From Hermatobates lingyangjiaoensis (taxonomy: Eukaryota > Arthropoda > Insecta > Hemiptera > Hermatobatidae), in the NCBI GenBank assembly GCA_026182355.1, contig JAPFBL010001928.1, positions 6,651,501-6,715,500 of the forward strand: 64,000 nt of DNA, read 5' to 3'. The translations under genes and the position numbers were made by a program. Shown here in pieces: positions 35,301 to 49,700 of the stretch (position 1 is the first letter of the stretch; every line of letters starts with the position of its first letter). Under the pieces are notes generated by a model. That model was not told the origin of the DNA. It saw nothing but the letters and a program-made list of their open reading frames with translations, and made no database searches.

Positions 35301-38300
35301 ATAAACAGTCCTAAAGAAAGGTATCAATCACGACAAGAGTCAACATTCAGTCAAACAACGTCCAAAGAAAGATAATCACAGTCACACAGAAGAAATTCGT
35401 CAATCAACAGTCTAAAAAGGGATTCATCATACAACGAGTCCTAAAGAAGTAAGTAATTCAACAATCAACAGTCCTAAGAAGCTCAAATTCAATACATACA
35501 ACAGTCTAAAGATTAAGTACGAATCACAGTCAAAGTACAAGGAGTAACATTCAGACAGAACAACAATCAAAATGAAATTAGTCACTAAGACGACAAGAGT
35601 TTCAAACTCATACAAACAACAGTCTAAAGAAAGGTAAAGTCTAAGAAAGAGTAACATCAACAAATTAGTACAATCAATTACAGTCCAAAAAAGCTAAAAC
35701 AAGTACACAGAAGTCAAAGATTCAAGTTCAATACAACAGTCAAAGAAAGGTAACTTCAAGTCACGAAAGAGCTCAAAATTCAATTACAAACAACAGTCTA
35801 AAAAAGGTATTACAGTAATAGCAAAGTAACTAATTAACAATACAACATCCTAAAGAAAGGATTCACAGTCACCGACAGAGAGCTAAAATTCAGTACAATA
35901 CAACAGTCCTAAAGAAAGGGTAGTTCACAGTCACAAGCAGAAGCTCAACGACAATTAAACACTAAGAAAGGAGTCTCACAGTCACAGAGGAGCTCAACAT
36001 CATCAATACAACAGTCCTAAAGAAGGAATTCACTAGTACAACAAGCTCAAATTCAGAATCCTAAATACAACAGTCTAATAGAAAGGATTACTTAGTCACA
36101 CAGAGCTAACATTCTATACAATAAACAGTCCTAAATGAAAGAGTAGTTCACAGTCACAAGAAACTCAAAATTCAGTACAATACAACAGTCCTAAAAAGAA
36201 AGGTATTCACAGTCACACAGAGAGCTCAACAATTCAGTACAATACAAAACAGTCCTAAAGAAAGGGTATTCAACAATTACATTATTAAGTTCAAAGTACT
36301 GAAAACTGTACAAAGATACCAAAAATACAACAAGTCTAAGTAAAAATGGTAATTACAGTAGAAACGCTGCATGTAATTCAGTCAAATCAATCAGTCTTAA
36401 AGAAAGGATATACATAAAAACACAATTCAAGTACAATACAACAGTCCTAAAGAAAGGATAATTCACAGTCACCGACAGAGAGCTCAACAATTCAGTACAA
36501 TACAACAGTCCTAAAGAAAGAGTAATTCACAGTCACAAGCAGAGAGCTCAACGATTCAGTACAATACAACAGTCCTAAAGAAAGGGTAGTTCACAGTCAC
36601 CGACAGAGAGCTCAACAATTCAGTACAATACAACAGTCCTAAAGAAAGAGTAATTCACAGTCACCGACAACGATTCAGTACAATACAACAGTCCTAAAGA
36701 AAGGGTAGTTCACAGTCACAAGCAGAGAGCTCAACGATTCAGTACAATACAACAGTCCTAAACAGTGGCATATCAACCATTTTTGCCTCCCAGGGCTGTA
36801 GTAAGATTTGCAGCCCCCCGCTTACTGTTGATAATCCCTTAATCTTCAAAATTCCAGAAAGTCCTTAAAGTATTTTTTTTATGGAATTACAATCAATGAT
36901 TTAATTTTAGTCTGCTGTTATTAGTCCCAGACTTTCATTTTATTACAGTACTATAATATGTACAGTACTTGTATACATGTACAGTCAGTCATCATAAAAG
37001 AAAACCACAAAATTTCAAAACAAAGAAGTACAATTGAAATCATAAAAAATTGTTAAATTATATTAACAGTATACGAAAACAAATAAAATAAACTTTCAAC
37101 TACATTAAAAAAATATTTTTGAAAAATTTAAAATAAATTTATTTTTAATTTGCAAATATTACTATGGAAAAATCTGTTTAACAACAGTATTAACCATAAA
37201 AAATAAAAACAATTACGACCTTAAAAAGTCATTTTGGTATACATTTTCAGACCTGTATGATAATCCGCTGCAGTTGATAATCTATTAACTTTCAAATTCC
37301 AGAAAGTCATCTTCAAAGAAAATCAAAGATTTTTAAAAACAAAAACGTTTAATTAAATCATACAAAAATGGTTTAATTAAATTAACTGGTTACGCAAATA
37401 AATATAATAAATTTTCAAAACCATAAAAAAACTAGTTTTGAAAAATGTAAAATAAATTTATTTTTATTTTTGCAAATACTACTGTTGAAAGGATATTGGG
37501 AGTCCTAAATTTTTCCAAACTCGAATATATTTAGAGTATCATCTTTAATGAGGGGCTGACTTCGTACATTCTGGGGACCAGCATTCCCATTTTTTCACCT
37601 CCCGCGTGAATAAATCGAGGGTCAGAGTAAGCATTGAACTCCGGATCTACCAGTTTCAGAGGTGAGCACGCAAGCTACTGGGCTACCCTAGCCTCCCTAT
37701 GATCAGTAAGACAAGTAATACTATATTAGTCACACACATGTCACATGCAATGAAGTACACTCTACTCACACGACCTTAACACGCAGTAAATACACCATTG
37801 ACTGAACAAGGACAGATCAAGTTATTTTAACTAAACACACATACATTGTTTTTAAATTGTTCCTTTATGTATCTGTGTTTATACTTGTAGTCTACTTCAA
37901 GACCGACATGGTGAATAATATTTATACGCTTATTGAAATGAGTCTGGGCGATATTCAGAATAAAAAAAAAAATAACATATTTAAAACATTAAACTAATTT
38001 TATAGTTTGGAAAAAAATTGTTTCTGAATATATACAACAGAACAACACCACTATAAACATAATGAGAAACAAAAAAATATTAGAGTACTCTATGCAATGA
38101 AAAGTTTCCAAAATAATAACAAAATGAATAATTAAATACCATGAGTTCCTCGTTGATAATCATTTTACTAATGATTGAATGAACAACAAGTTTCTCCAGC
38201 TTAAACATAGCTGACAATGTTTCCATGGATATGGAGTTGTAAACATGGGAGTACGTGAATAAATATGTTCTCAACGACTCTTCTTTTATTAGCTTTTCTA

Positions 38301-40712
38301 GCATAATTCTGACTTTGTCAGATTCATAAAATAGATCCCAAACCTAAAAAAAAAACAACAGACTATAAATCATGATTTCCTTTGAAACTGATCTCAAATA
38401 ATTTATAAATGTATCAATTTTCTCTCACATTAAATATTTATGGTTGCGTTTTTTTTTTAAAAATGTATGATTTTACAATAGAATTTCAAATATGTGTATA
38501 TCAAAAACTCTGTTACTCAAGAGTGCTATTAAATTATTGCACCCCAACCCTCCATACTTCAGGCTACACTAAAACAGGTTTCAGTATAGACAACATATTT
38601 AAACAATACGTGGAAATATTAACGTTTTCTTCAGCAGTATATCAATAAATGAATAATTGATTTACCTTGGCATTCATCTTATCATTAATAATGAAGTCCG
38701 TGGCAGCTTTCCAGTTGCCGTTTCGCATTGCCTTGCTAGCAGCTACAACATGTTCCCTCATCGACTCTGGAGGACCAACAAGACTCTGTCTCTCGCTGCT
38801 TCTTAATTGCTGGTAAAATGTTTTCGATATCATACGCCTTCTGGCATCGAACTCGTGAGCTATCATCAAAACAATATTTCATTAAATAATTTGCACTGAA
38901 ATGCTTTTAATTATTATCTTGATGGCATTGAAAATGAAGAAATTACTATGTCTGGGTTCTTAATATGCATTCATCGAAATAACAGCATATCTTAAATTTA
39001 CGCTGAAATTCTACAAATTATTATCTTCATAACATCCAAAATGAAGAAACTGCTATGTCTGGGTTCCTAATATGTATTCAGCGAAATATCAGTGTATCTA
39101 AGAAATCTGGAGGACATTCTATCCTGAAATGGCTGTACGAAACAAAACATGTTCACGGTATTAATGACCTAAAACAAGTAAAAAAAAAAACTAAACCATC
39201 AGTTAATTTAATGACATTGTTACATTGGAAAGGTGACAATTTCAATTGTTAAGTAGTATATCAGATAACTTAACAAAGGACAGGCAGTTCACTTATCAAC
39301 TTGGAACCTACTAATGGTATCTTGTTGAACATCGGTAACAACGGTACGCTAAGACTGACGAACGTTGGAATTCAACAACCGAATAAAAACATGCTAGGGT
39401 TAATGATCAAATCTAACATCGGATCTAACATCAAACCTAACATTATTTCAGATAATGAACTTACGAAAGTATCAGATGATGCTGATAGTATATTTCTAAA
39501 AGGATACTATCATTTCAAAATATACACTCATAAAATGGTACAACTGTTGCACCACAGACACTCATTCTTAGTTAATACCTGAAGAAGAACATTACGTGTT
39601 CGAAACGCGTTGTTTATACGATTAAATGTTTATATGTGGAGACTATTACATTAGCTTTTTTCTCAACAATGAGTAAATACCACTACTTTAAGAATAAACA
39701 TTCACTACAGGAAATGTAATATGATGGAACCAAATAGAGGAAGACTGCAAAAAAATGATTCCATCTTATATTAATAAGAACCGACATTTCAAGTGTCTCA
39801 GCAAAGTATACTGTAAAACAGATTAAATGCAAACAAATATATTTTAAATGAAAATGAAGGATAAGAAAATATGGTATTGATTCGAACCTGCCATATAGGG
39901 AATCTCTATAAGCATGGCTGACACTAGGTAAACACATTCTATGAGCTCCAAATTGATGTGCATGTGAAACGGCATCTGTCGTTGTTTCTCTACTTTCTCT
40001 TGTTCTTTGCTTCTTTCATGTTGGCGCTAAAACAGTCAAAGATACAAATATTTAAAATAGTTAACAAGAAGCAGGATTACCAGCAGGGTGGTCACAGACA
40101 AAGGGGACTGAACCCCAGCGGACCTACAAGAGTTGTGCACTCAGTTACAATATGACATCATACATTAAAGTACCCTTGACTTATATTAAAAGACAGAGAA
40201 ACATTAAAATTTAAATGAAAAGGAACACGGACAAATGGAACAGGATGTGCCTCAATGCAACAGAAGGGGAGGCAACAAAAGCATACTTCAGTAAAAAAAA
40301 AATTTTATATATATTGAATATTGCATGAGTGGTCCGGATCGCGAATATGATTGGAATATTCACGGAAGAGCTTCATTGAGTAATGGCTTTTGTTAGAGCC
40401 GAAAACATTAGAATCCAAAGAGGAAAAGCAAAAACAAATTAGTCGAAAACAGCCAATCATATATATATATACCGTTCAGTGTGGCGTGTTCATTCAGACT
40501 ACAGTTGTTAAAATCCACATACTATTTTTCTTTGTAAAATAATTTGTAATGTAATACTTAGTTTTTCTGTTTCAAAATTTATACTTCTGCCTATGAAAAA
40601 GGTTTTAACTAAAAACCGAAACGTTGGCAATGAGAGTTTAATTTGAACCTGAAGAACTGACAGAGTCCCGATAAACTATAGTTTTGTTTCTATACCACGG
40701 TCGATACTTTTA

Positions 40713-40747
<35 letters not shown>

Positions 40748-43700
40748 CTACACTGAATCATACATACAAGACTACCATGGAATCAACAGGATACAGTACA
40801 AACAGGTCCTATTTGTACCGATTTAGGCATATTTACTCTCCCTATTGTCCCTCTGAAAGGTGAGCAGACCTTTTAAAACATCGTATTTAACCACCCAAAA
40901 TTAGATAACCATAGAGAACCACTCAAAATAAATATTATCCTGCAAGATGGAACGTGACCAGAAAAGAAAGAAAGCCAAATCACCAAATTCAGCAAAAAAT
41001 TCTTCAGTTTTATCAATAACCTTCCAATTAATGAATTGTAAATTAAATTAGACTACTAAATAGTCCAAGTTTTAAACCTAAGTAAAGTATATATCTCATA
41101 AATAATTATACATAAATAAGTACATGATATAAACTATAGAATGACTCTTATAATGAAGTAATGAAGTTTAAATGTGTATAAAGTAAGAGCATGCCTGTCA
41201 GAATGGCAACAGGTTCCAAAAATAAACTCCCTCATAGTAGGGTTACTATCCGGAGGAAACATAGAAAAAAAAACTTTGGTTCCAGTCGGCAACCTGTTTT
41301 AGATATAGACCTAGCTATTTTTATCAAAAATCCGTATGCGCAGTAGTATAAACTGTATACAGTATTTATATCTCCATTTTATAGAGAATACTCCAAATTT
41401 TATTTCATTTAAATATTCTATGAATATTAATAAATTATATAAAATAATTTATACGTCATACTGGAAGAAAGACAATAATTAAAAGTCTCCACCAAAAAGA
41501 AGTATTTTATTTAAACTACGCGTTTCGAACACTTCTTTGTTCATTATAAAGGGAAACTTCCAATAGGAGAAGTGGAGGTTTACATGACGATGAATGCAAA
41601 AGTTTTGAAACGATTAGATTAAATAAAAAACTAATTTAAATAAATAATTTTAATAAAAAATTCAAATTTTTCTTTTGGATGAATATTTAAAATTAAATCC
41701 CCCCCAAAGTACGAATAAATGCCACACAATTACGTACTACACAAGTAATGAGATCATTTTTATGATTTAAATATAAATTATATTATCAGTTACAATATCT
41801 ATCAATATATGTTTAAACTATAATAAGAAATGAGAGAAAAGACTGTCTTTTTTCTCATTCTAATTGTGGTTTAGACATTGATTGTTATTTCATGTGTTTA
41901 TTGTGTAACCTTGTTACTGATATCCATCAATATATTATAAAGAAAATAAACAAATAAATAAGAACGGAACCAAATTAGTAAGAATGAAAAAATAATGATT
42001 ATTTACAAATGAATTGATCCATACATTTCGGATCTTTAGTTTCAGAGAACTAATCCGAGTTGAGATAGATTTTCAATTAATATACTTGAAGCACAGCACT
42101 GATGAAAGTTAAATTTGAAGAATTACGTGTTCGCCTCTGAACTGATAGCACCGGAGTTCGATCCCCACCTGGCCCTTGATTTATTCACGCGGGAGGTGAA
42201 TAAATCTAATCATGTTGTCCCTCGGAGAAGGACGTTAAACTGTCGGTCCCGAGCCTGTACGATGTCAGGTACTCGTTAAAGATCCCTACTCTAAATACAC
42301 TTGAGTTAGGCAAAATTTAGGACTCCCACTGTAGAATCAATCTTCATTGTGTGGTATCACAAAGGGCCAATGCTCGGCCTAAGTGTGTTCCCTTGTGGGA
42401 CTGCCACTGCAACCTAACCTAACCTAAATTTGAAGAAAGCGACTGACGATGATACACTTATAATCAAAATCTCAAAAGACCATAAAAACCTCAAAACATC
42501 TACCTACTAATCAATTAACATTTCGAATTCAACTTTTTCATGATATATTCCTTAATTTAAAATACATAAACTAATAATCTTACCTGAGGCATAAGACCTT
42601 GTGCCAGTAACTCCTTTGTTTTGCCTGTCATCATCAGGTCTAAGAGACAGTTATGGGCATCTTTAATATTGGCGTGCCTGAAAGCGCACAGCCCTAGATG
42701 AGCCATTGTCCTGTTGTACAAAATCTGAAAAATAATAAAATCAACACCAACATTAAATGGTAATTCATATGCTAAAAATATATGTATTCATTTTGGATAT
42801 TTGACATATATCTCAAAAATGAAGTTGCCTGCTAGTGTTTAAATTGTTTACTTGGTTGAAAAAAGCTCCTTTAACAATCTTTCAAATAATTAAATATTTC
42901 TTTCAAACAGTCTACATACATTAGTTAATTATCAGCTCAGGAAAATTGAAGTGTGTCGCAAAATTTAAAACTATTTACTTTAAGTAAATGAATAATTCCG
43001 ATACTTGTTATTTACTGGTGATAGTGGCACGTCAGAGTCAATCTCATGACTCTGGGATAACCTACTGAGGAATGAAAGTCCAGTTACAAGCAGCACAACC
43101 AAATTCTATTGTAAAAAAGAATAACTGTATTGCGATCCACTGTTGTCAAATTGTACCATTCTTGGTAGAATCTACGATTGGCTTCAAAAAGTGGTTGCCG
43201 GTTGTCTAAACGAATTAAGATTCTTGGCCTTTGAAGCCGACGAAAGACCTCACCACCATTTGTGGAAAGTAACATTTGGGTTGCCGTTTACAAACGCAGT
43301 GATAATAAAAATAAGACAGTTTTATGAAAGGGATAGAAAGTTTTGCTCCATCTTTCAGTTAGGATGTATGTTGTTGGTCCTCTAGCCAGATACTCTGTTA
43401 TAATTTCTACAATAACAAACATAATAAAGTAAAATTTCTGACTGCCAACGTAGAATCAACCCGATTACTATGAGGTTCTTCCACAACTAAAATAAGTATT
43501 AATTAGCGAATTATTCACTTTCCGTCTTCCAAACAGGACTGAAGATGAAAACGAACAAATGCTAACCTGAGTTGAAGGATCGGAATGATGAATAGTTTCT
43601 TGGAGATGAGACATAAGCATGAGATCTCGGGCTAAGAACCAATTGTCATGCAGAGCCAAGTGGTAAACATGACACAGAATGGCTCTTGTTCTCAGCCGGT

Positions 43701-46700
43701 CAGTGACGTCTTTGTCGTATACATACTTGCACAATTTGTCCATCACGTCCAAACTTGTCTTCTCGCCCTTAGCTAGGTCTCCCTAAAACATTTTTAAAGA
43801 AAAAAAAACATTTTAATTAACAATACAAATTTAAACTATTCTTGAGTTTCAAGGGCAGAGGAGAATTGAAGAATATCAATGTCATAAGGTTGATTCGCTT
43901 AATTGAAGTTAGTTTATCAAATATATGATAAGGTGAAATTAGTTTTAGTTTTTCTTAATGATAATTTCGAATGAGAGTACATAATCGAAATAAATGGCAC
44001 CCAACAAGGGTTCATGGGCATTTCAAATGAGAGGCATATTATTGAACTCAATGGCCTCCATCCATGGTTCATAGGCACTTCAAATGAGAGTATACTATTG
44101 AACTCAAGGGCCTTCATCCATGGTTCATAGGCACTTCAAATGAGAGTATACTATTGAACTCAAGGGCCTCCATCCATGGTTCATAGGCACTTCAAATGAG
44201 AGTATACTTTTTGAACTCAAGGCCGCCATCCACTTCTTATCAAAGGCTAAGAAACCGTCACCGTTACTGCAAGTAACGGTTACTTGCATAGCGTCTACAA
44301 CATGCTTCATCACCCTTTCTCTTTTCTCCTGTAGAAGGATCGACAAAAAATTTGAGTTTTTAAGTGTGTTTCTTTACTCTGTGGGTAACTCTTCTTCGAT
44401 TTTGAACTTGTATTTAATGAAATGCATTTGTTGTCCTACAAAAGAGTTCCTCTGTAGTTAAACAAGTTAAAACTCAAAAAATACTACTTACCATCATATA
44501 ATTAACTCAATTTATCAATTATTTAGAGAAATACGTTAAACTAACAGTAATAAGATCATAATAGATATTCAAATAACCTTTCGTAGCTTGAGAACATTAG
44601 GGTCAAATTTGTAGTAGAGATGTTCAATTTTTCTCATATAAATTCGGCATAGTTCTGAACTAACACCTTGCCTCTCCAAGAATATCTGTACTTGGTCAAT
44701 AATTCCAGAGACTCTTTTTTCATCAGTTAATCTAAAAGAAAAAAAAAAAAAGAAATATTAATGTATTAGTAAGTTGTGAAAACGATCCGGAACGGACAAC
44801 AATAGTTCAGAGGTAGTCAAAAAACACAAATAAAAGGAAAAACTAACACTTACAGGACACAATTTTCGGTTAACCATCTTCAGGAGAGAAAAGGGAAGGA
44901 AAGCAAACGCACAACGCAACGACAACAGAAACGTGTTTAAAGTTGCGGCATGAATTTCTTCCCTTTACTCTCCTGACTTTAGTGTATGTCCTTTCTTTTA
45001 TTGGCGTTTCTTTACTACCTTTGAACTATATTTGTAATATTACTTTCCATTTCTAATAGGATCTTTCAAAAAAAAAAAAAGTAATCTTAGTAGAAATTAA
45101 GTTTAGTAATCTACAACTAATTTAACTAAATCAGTAAAAATGTATGTTTTTTACTTTCATCATTGAAATTTTTGGGAAAAAACTTTATTTTTTTAATTAT
45201 AAAAAAATAAAACGTTGACAAAAAAGTTTATTGATAAAAACTAACTAAATCCTGACCTGGGTATATAATGAGCAGACGGATTTTCATAAGTTTCTTTTTT
45301 CTTTTGAATAAAAGTAAACATATGCACAAAAAATAAGTTATGAAACAATTCATAAAAAAATTATATCTTAGTTATGAAGATTCAGTACACCAAATCATTG
45401 ATGGTTTTTAGTGTAAATGAAGTTTGGAGATTAATAAGTTCAGAGAGAAAGGTGTTAAATAATATTTACTCATACTTAATAATGTTTTAGTAATACAGAA
45501 ACAACAGTGGCCTCTTTAACAGTATCATAACCTCTACACAGAAGATTTGTGCCTGAAACCACTCCCCCAGCAGAATGAGGTCAGTGTCCTGAGTTTTGTT
45601 AACAATCATTTAGAATTCATTCGAAAACTTGTTTATTTCAGATAAAGGTGAAAGTAAAATATCATGCAAATAGTGATATTACTATAAGAACTCATTCCAT
45701 TTCCCCTCAACATAACTTTGAGAAATTTGATTCTCAATCAAAAGTGTTATTAAAGACAAAATAAAGGAAAAATATGGAGATTCAGTTTCCACCGCGAAGG
45801 AAACTGTCCTTAATTGAACGACGACTGGTAACTGACAAAGAAGTAGCAATCAATAAACTATATAGTTCGTTAAATTATTTTTATAATATTTTTTTTTGCT
45901 AAATAAATGGAAGATAATATATTTCATTATATTGATTACAGATATCCGCTATAATCCGTATAATCAACGTGACATTAAGAAATGATGTCCATGACATTAA
46001 ATATTTTGAGAACTACTGACTTAGATAATGTTGAGGGGCCAGGCTAGCTCAGTGGTTACGTGCTTGCCTCTGAACTGATAGGACCGGGGTTCTATCCCCA
46101 CCGATTTATTCACGCGGGAGGTGAATAAATCTGAGCACGTCGTCTCTCGGAGAAGGACGTTAAACCGTCGGTCCCGAGCGTGTATGATGTCATGTACTCG
46201 TTTGAAGATCCCTGCTCTAAATACACTAGAGTTAGGCAAAATTTAGGACTCCCACTGTAGAATCAATCTTCATTGTGTGGGCTAATGCTCAGCCCAGGGA
46301 ACGTGTGTTCCCTTGTGGGACTACCACTACAACCTAACCTAACCTAGATAATGTTGACATACCTTGTAACATATTCATTAGTATGGGGGTCGCATTCCTT
46401 TAGAAGTTTGACAAATTCCTCATCTAGTCGTTCAACTACAGTGAGAATACATCCTCTAATCCTATACGGTGTCTTGTCGAAACACTCATTGTCTTCGCTT
46501 ACATTCTCACCAATAATGACGTCACTTGTTGTCAGAAGGAAATCTACTGTTTCACAAATCCTATCCAGTAACCTAAAGAAAAAGAAATTTTTTTTTGTTA
46601 ATTACATAATTATTTTTATTATCACAAAAACACATGTCTTCTGGAAGACTGTTACGATAATAAGCCTAATACAAATCAGTAGTGTCTGATGATTTTCAAC

Positions 46701-49700
46701 GTACTATAAAAAAAAATCATAGGTATCGCAGAGAACAATGACCTTTTGACATTAACTTAAGAATGTTCATTAATATATAATTAAAGACTAACATATAAAC
46801 AGTAATTGGAAATTCTGAAATGAGTCTAAGATCATTCTATCAAGTAACCATCCTAGGTCAGAGTCACGTTCGTGTGCTTGTGTAGGTTGCAATAGCGTAC
46901 GTTTGCAAAGTTAGAAAAGAATATTTATAAAATCTATATCTAATACACTACTGATACACTAATTCAATGAAAATAATCAAGAATTTTTTTTCAACTTTCA
47001 TTCTACTATAGAAACCATGACAACGAAAACAAGAGTTAAGAGATTGGAACCCATGACTCAGTGTCCAAGGCATGTACCGGACTGTCCAACTAATGACACA
47101 TGAAAAAGAAAAATTTTTCATTAAAATTTGTTGAATTTGGTTTCCATAGTAATTACCTTTTCCTTCTTTTTGTTAAAATATATGTTTCCTTAGAATTATG
47201 TTTTTATAGGATTCTTATTTGAACAATTTCGTTAACAGTTTTCCTATCTTATTATTTATTCATTAATAAACAGTGGCTATGAGATAGTATTAATATTTTC
47301 AAGACATTCAATACGTTCCTTATATACATCACCTACAAAATGTAAACATTTGTAGTTGACCCGTTGTCAACTACTGCTTTAGAACAGGCTAATGTTTTCT
47401 GATCAGTCTAATGTCTACAGGATGTTGCTAAATATAAATTATTTTGATGTTTCAAGTAAATTTAAGTTTTTTTTCGACAATATTTAGTAAATAGTGACAT
47501 CCTCTTAATAATTATAATCATTATATCTTGATATATTATTTTCTCAGATTTAAAATAAAGCGTTTTAGTTTAATAGGACCTTTTACTCCTTTATGACGTA
47601 ATCTGAAAAAAGTTTTTAAAAAATGACATACTTGACAAATTTATAAACAAGAGTTCATAAGAGAAGTAAGAAGGTGAAGTCGTACTTAGCCCAGTATTCT
47701 GGTTTCATGGCATCAGAAACTTTAGGGTTGTAGTCGAAAATGGCAGAGATGATAGCGAGTTTTATTTTGATGTTGATGGCAATGCCGAGGTGGTGGATGT
47801 CGGCCACCGAGGCTAACTCATGCAGCAACTCGATCTGTTCCTTTCTATCAGTCTTTTTTTTACCTCTTGCCGCCATTATTTCGCCTAATTTCTTTAACAC
47901 CAGAGATAAATCTATCTCAGCATCTTTAGCAAACATCTTCGGCTTTTCCTAAAAAGAAAATATATACGTATAATTACTATAGTAGATTACATATGAAGAA
48001 AAAGTGCCTATAGTATGCTAAAAAGTGACTTATTTTATAGTAATATAGTACATAGTATAGTAATTATATAGTAGTATAAGTGTGCAGCAGGTCTTCTTGA
48101 AGACAGATGGAATTAAAATATGCAGCAGCCTCTGCATTAACATCCTTTCTGCTGATAGCTTCTATTTTCCGCACTATCATCCATTGTTTTAGAGGTAATT
48201 TCCAAATATATTGGGCCAGAGACATGTGAACACACAAGCAAAACTACTACGAGAAACTAAACGACAATATTAAAAAAAAAACAAAAAAAACACTAAAAAG
48301 AAACAAGCTGTCGACCGTACATTGGTCATCTTCAGGTTAAAACTATGTATAATATTTATAGCAAGTTAATATAAGAATATTAAAACTAAACAAAACAAGT
48401 ATGACAAAAATAAAACAGGAGAGAATACGGTACATGAAAACAAAACAGATGGCAGTAGTTTATAGCAGGGTTGTAACAACATTCAGGTTAAACCCTCAAT
48501 TTTTGCCAGCCAACCCTACTAGATTCAAGTTCTCTAACAAATTTATAACTATTATCAAACGTGGTGCTACTTGGTATAACATTAAGTCCATAATTTTGGA
48601 TGTTAAGACTAGGTTTAATATCGAACAACGGTCGATAGTGAGGAAAATAGAGGTTATCAGTAAAAAGGTTGTTAATGCAGAGGTTGCCGCATATTTTAAT
48701 TCCATCTTATTATGCAGTATATACCTTCATGGTAATATCCATATAGACCCACAACATAATATACAAAATTCAATTTTCATTGTCATTAATAATTGTTTAG
48801 ACTAATTATAAACAGCAGAGGTTATCTTAATCAAAATAATGCTTCTGAAGCCAGCAAAAAAATATCGAATTTATAATTTCCATTTATCATAGGAATAGCT
48901 AGATCCCTCACTGACTCCTAAGCTCTTCGATCAAATTAAATTTTAATTTAAAAGTATAGTAGTAACAGACAACACTGTAGGTTGCCTACAGTGTATTTAT
49001 TTTGGATATCAATAAAAGAGGAATCCCCACTTCTTAGTTGCAAAGCCCTAAGAATATTAATTCCTTTTGCAACGCCCTATTTGTGCGAAGCTGGGTTTTC
49101 GGCAGTCGCGGTAATAAAAAGTAAATAGCACTCAAAAATTAACGTGGAGCAAGAAATGAGAATCGCTATTTCCAATTTTATTCCAAGATTTGAGAAGTTG
49201 TGCAGCGAACATCAAGCCCATCCATCCCATTAAATAATTTTAAATTATTAAACGATGTTCAATAAATTGTGAATTTAAAGATCGTGTTTACTTTATTTTT
49301 CAATTCACCTAACCTTAACGAACTAAAAAGTAGATTTCCAAATCCTTAAAAAGTCAAAAATTAAAAAAAAATCGCATGTACCTATTAAGGGAGTCGCAAA
49401 CCAAAAAAGATTGGGAACCTCTGTTATAAGCTATGATCAATGTTAGCAGTCCAAGTAAAGATAAATTAAAATTACTTACTGACGGCATTGCGGCTCCTCT
49501 TTTGACAGTTTCCCATACCACGTCATCATCATCATCTTCATCTTCTTTTCTCTTCTTTCTTTCTTTTTCTTTCCGTTCTTTTCTTTTCTCTCTTTTTTCT
49601 TCTTCCTCCTTATCAGTAGTCCTAAAAAAAAAAACAAAGTCAGTTATAATCAAGTTTATCTTTAGCTTGAGCAATAAAATAAATATAAGAATCTACTTCT

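Noticed and set aside
35427..35663. Leucine/valine-rich 78-codon minus-strand ORF
   Set aside because: It lies wholly inside the degraded part of the 64-bp satellite, and its composition follows from the repeat.
34494..36763. CRISPR-like array
   Set aside because: The units are contiguous 64-bp monomers without unique spacers, in a eukaryotic intron.
43084..43385. Two overlapping ORFs in an eIF3c intron
   Set aside because: No family motif, and neither is needed for or in phase with the flanking eIF3c exons, which join cleanly.
46035..46100. tRNA gene candidate (A and B boxes)
   Set aside because: The boxes belong to a SINE head. There is no complete cloverleaf, and the sequence continues into the SINE body and tail.
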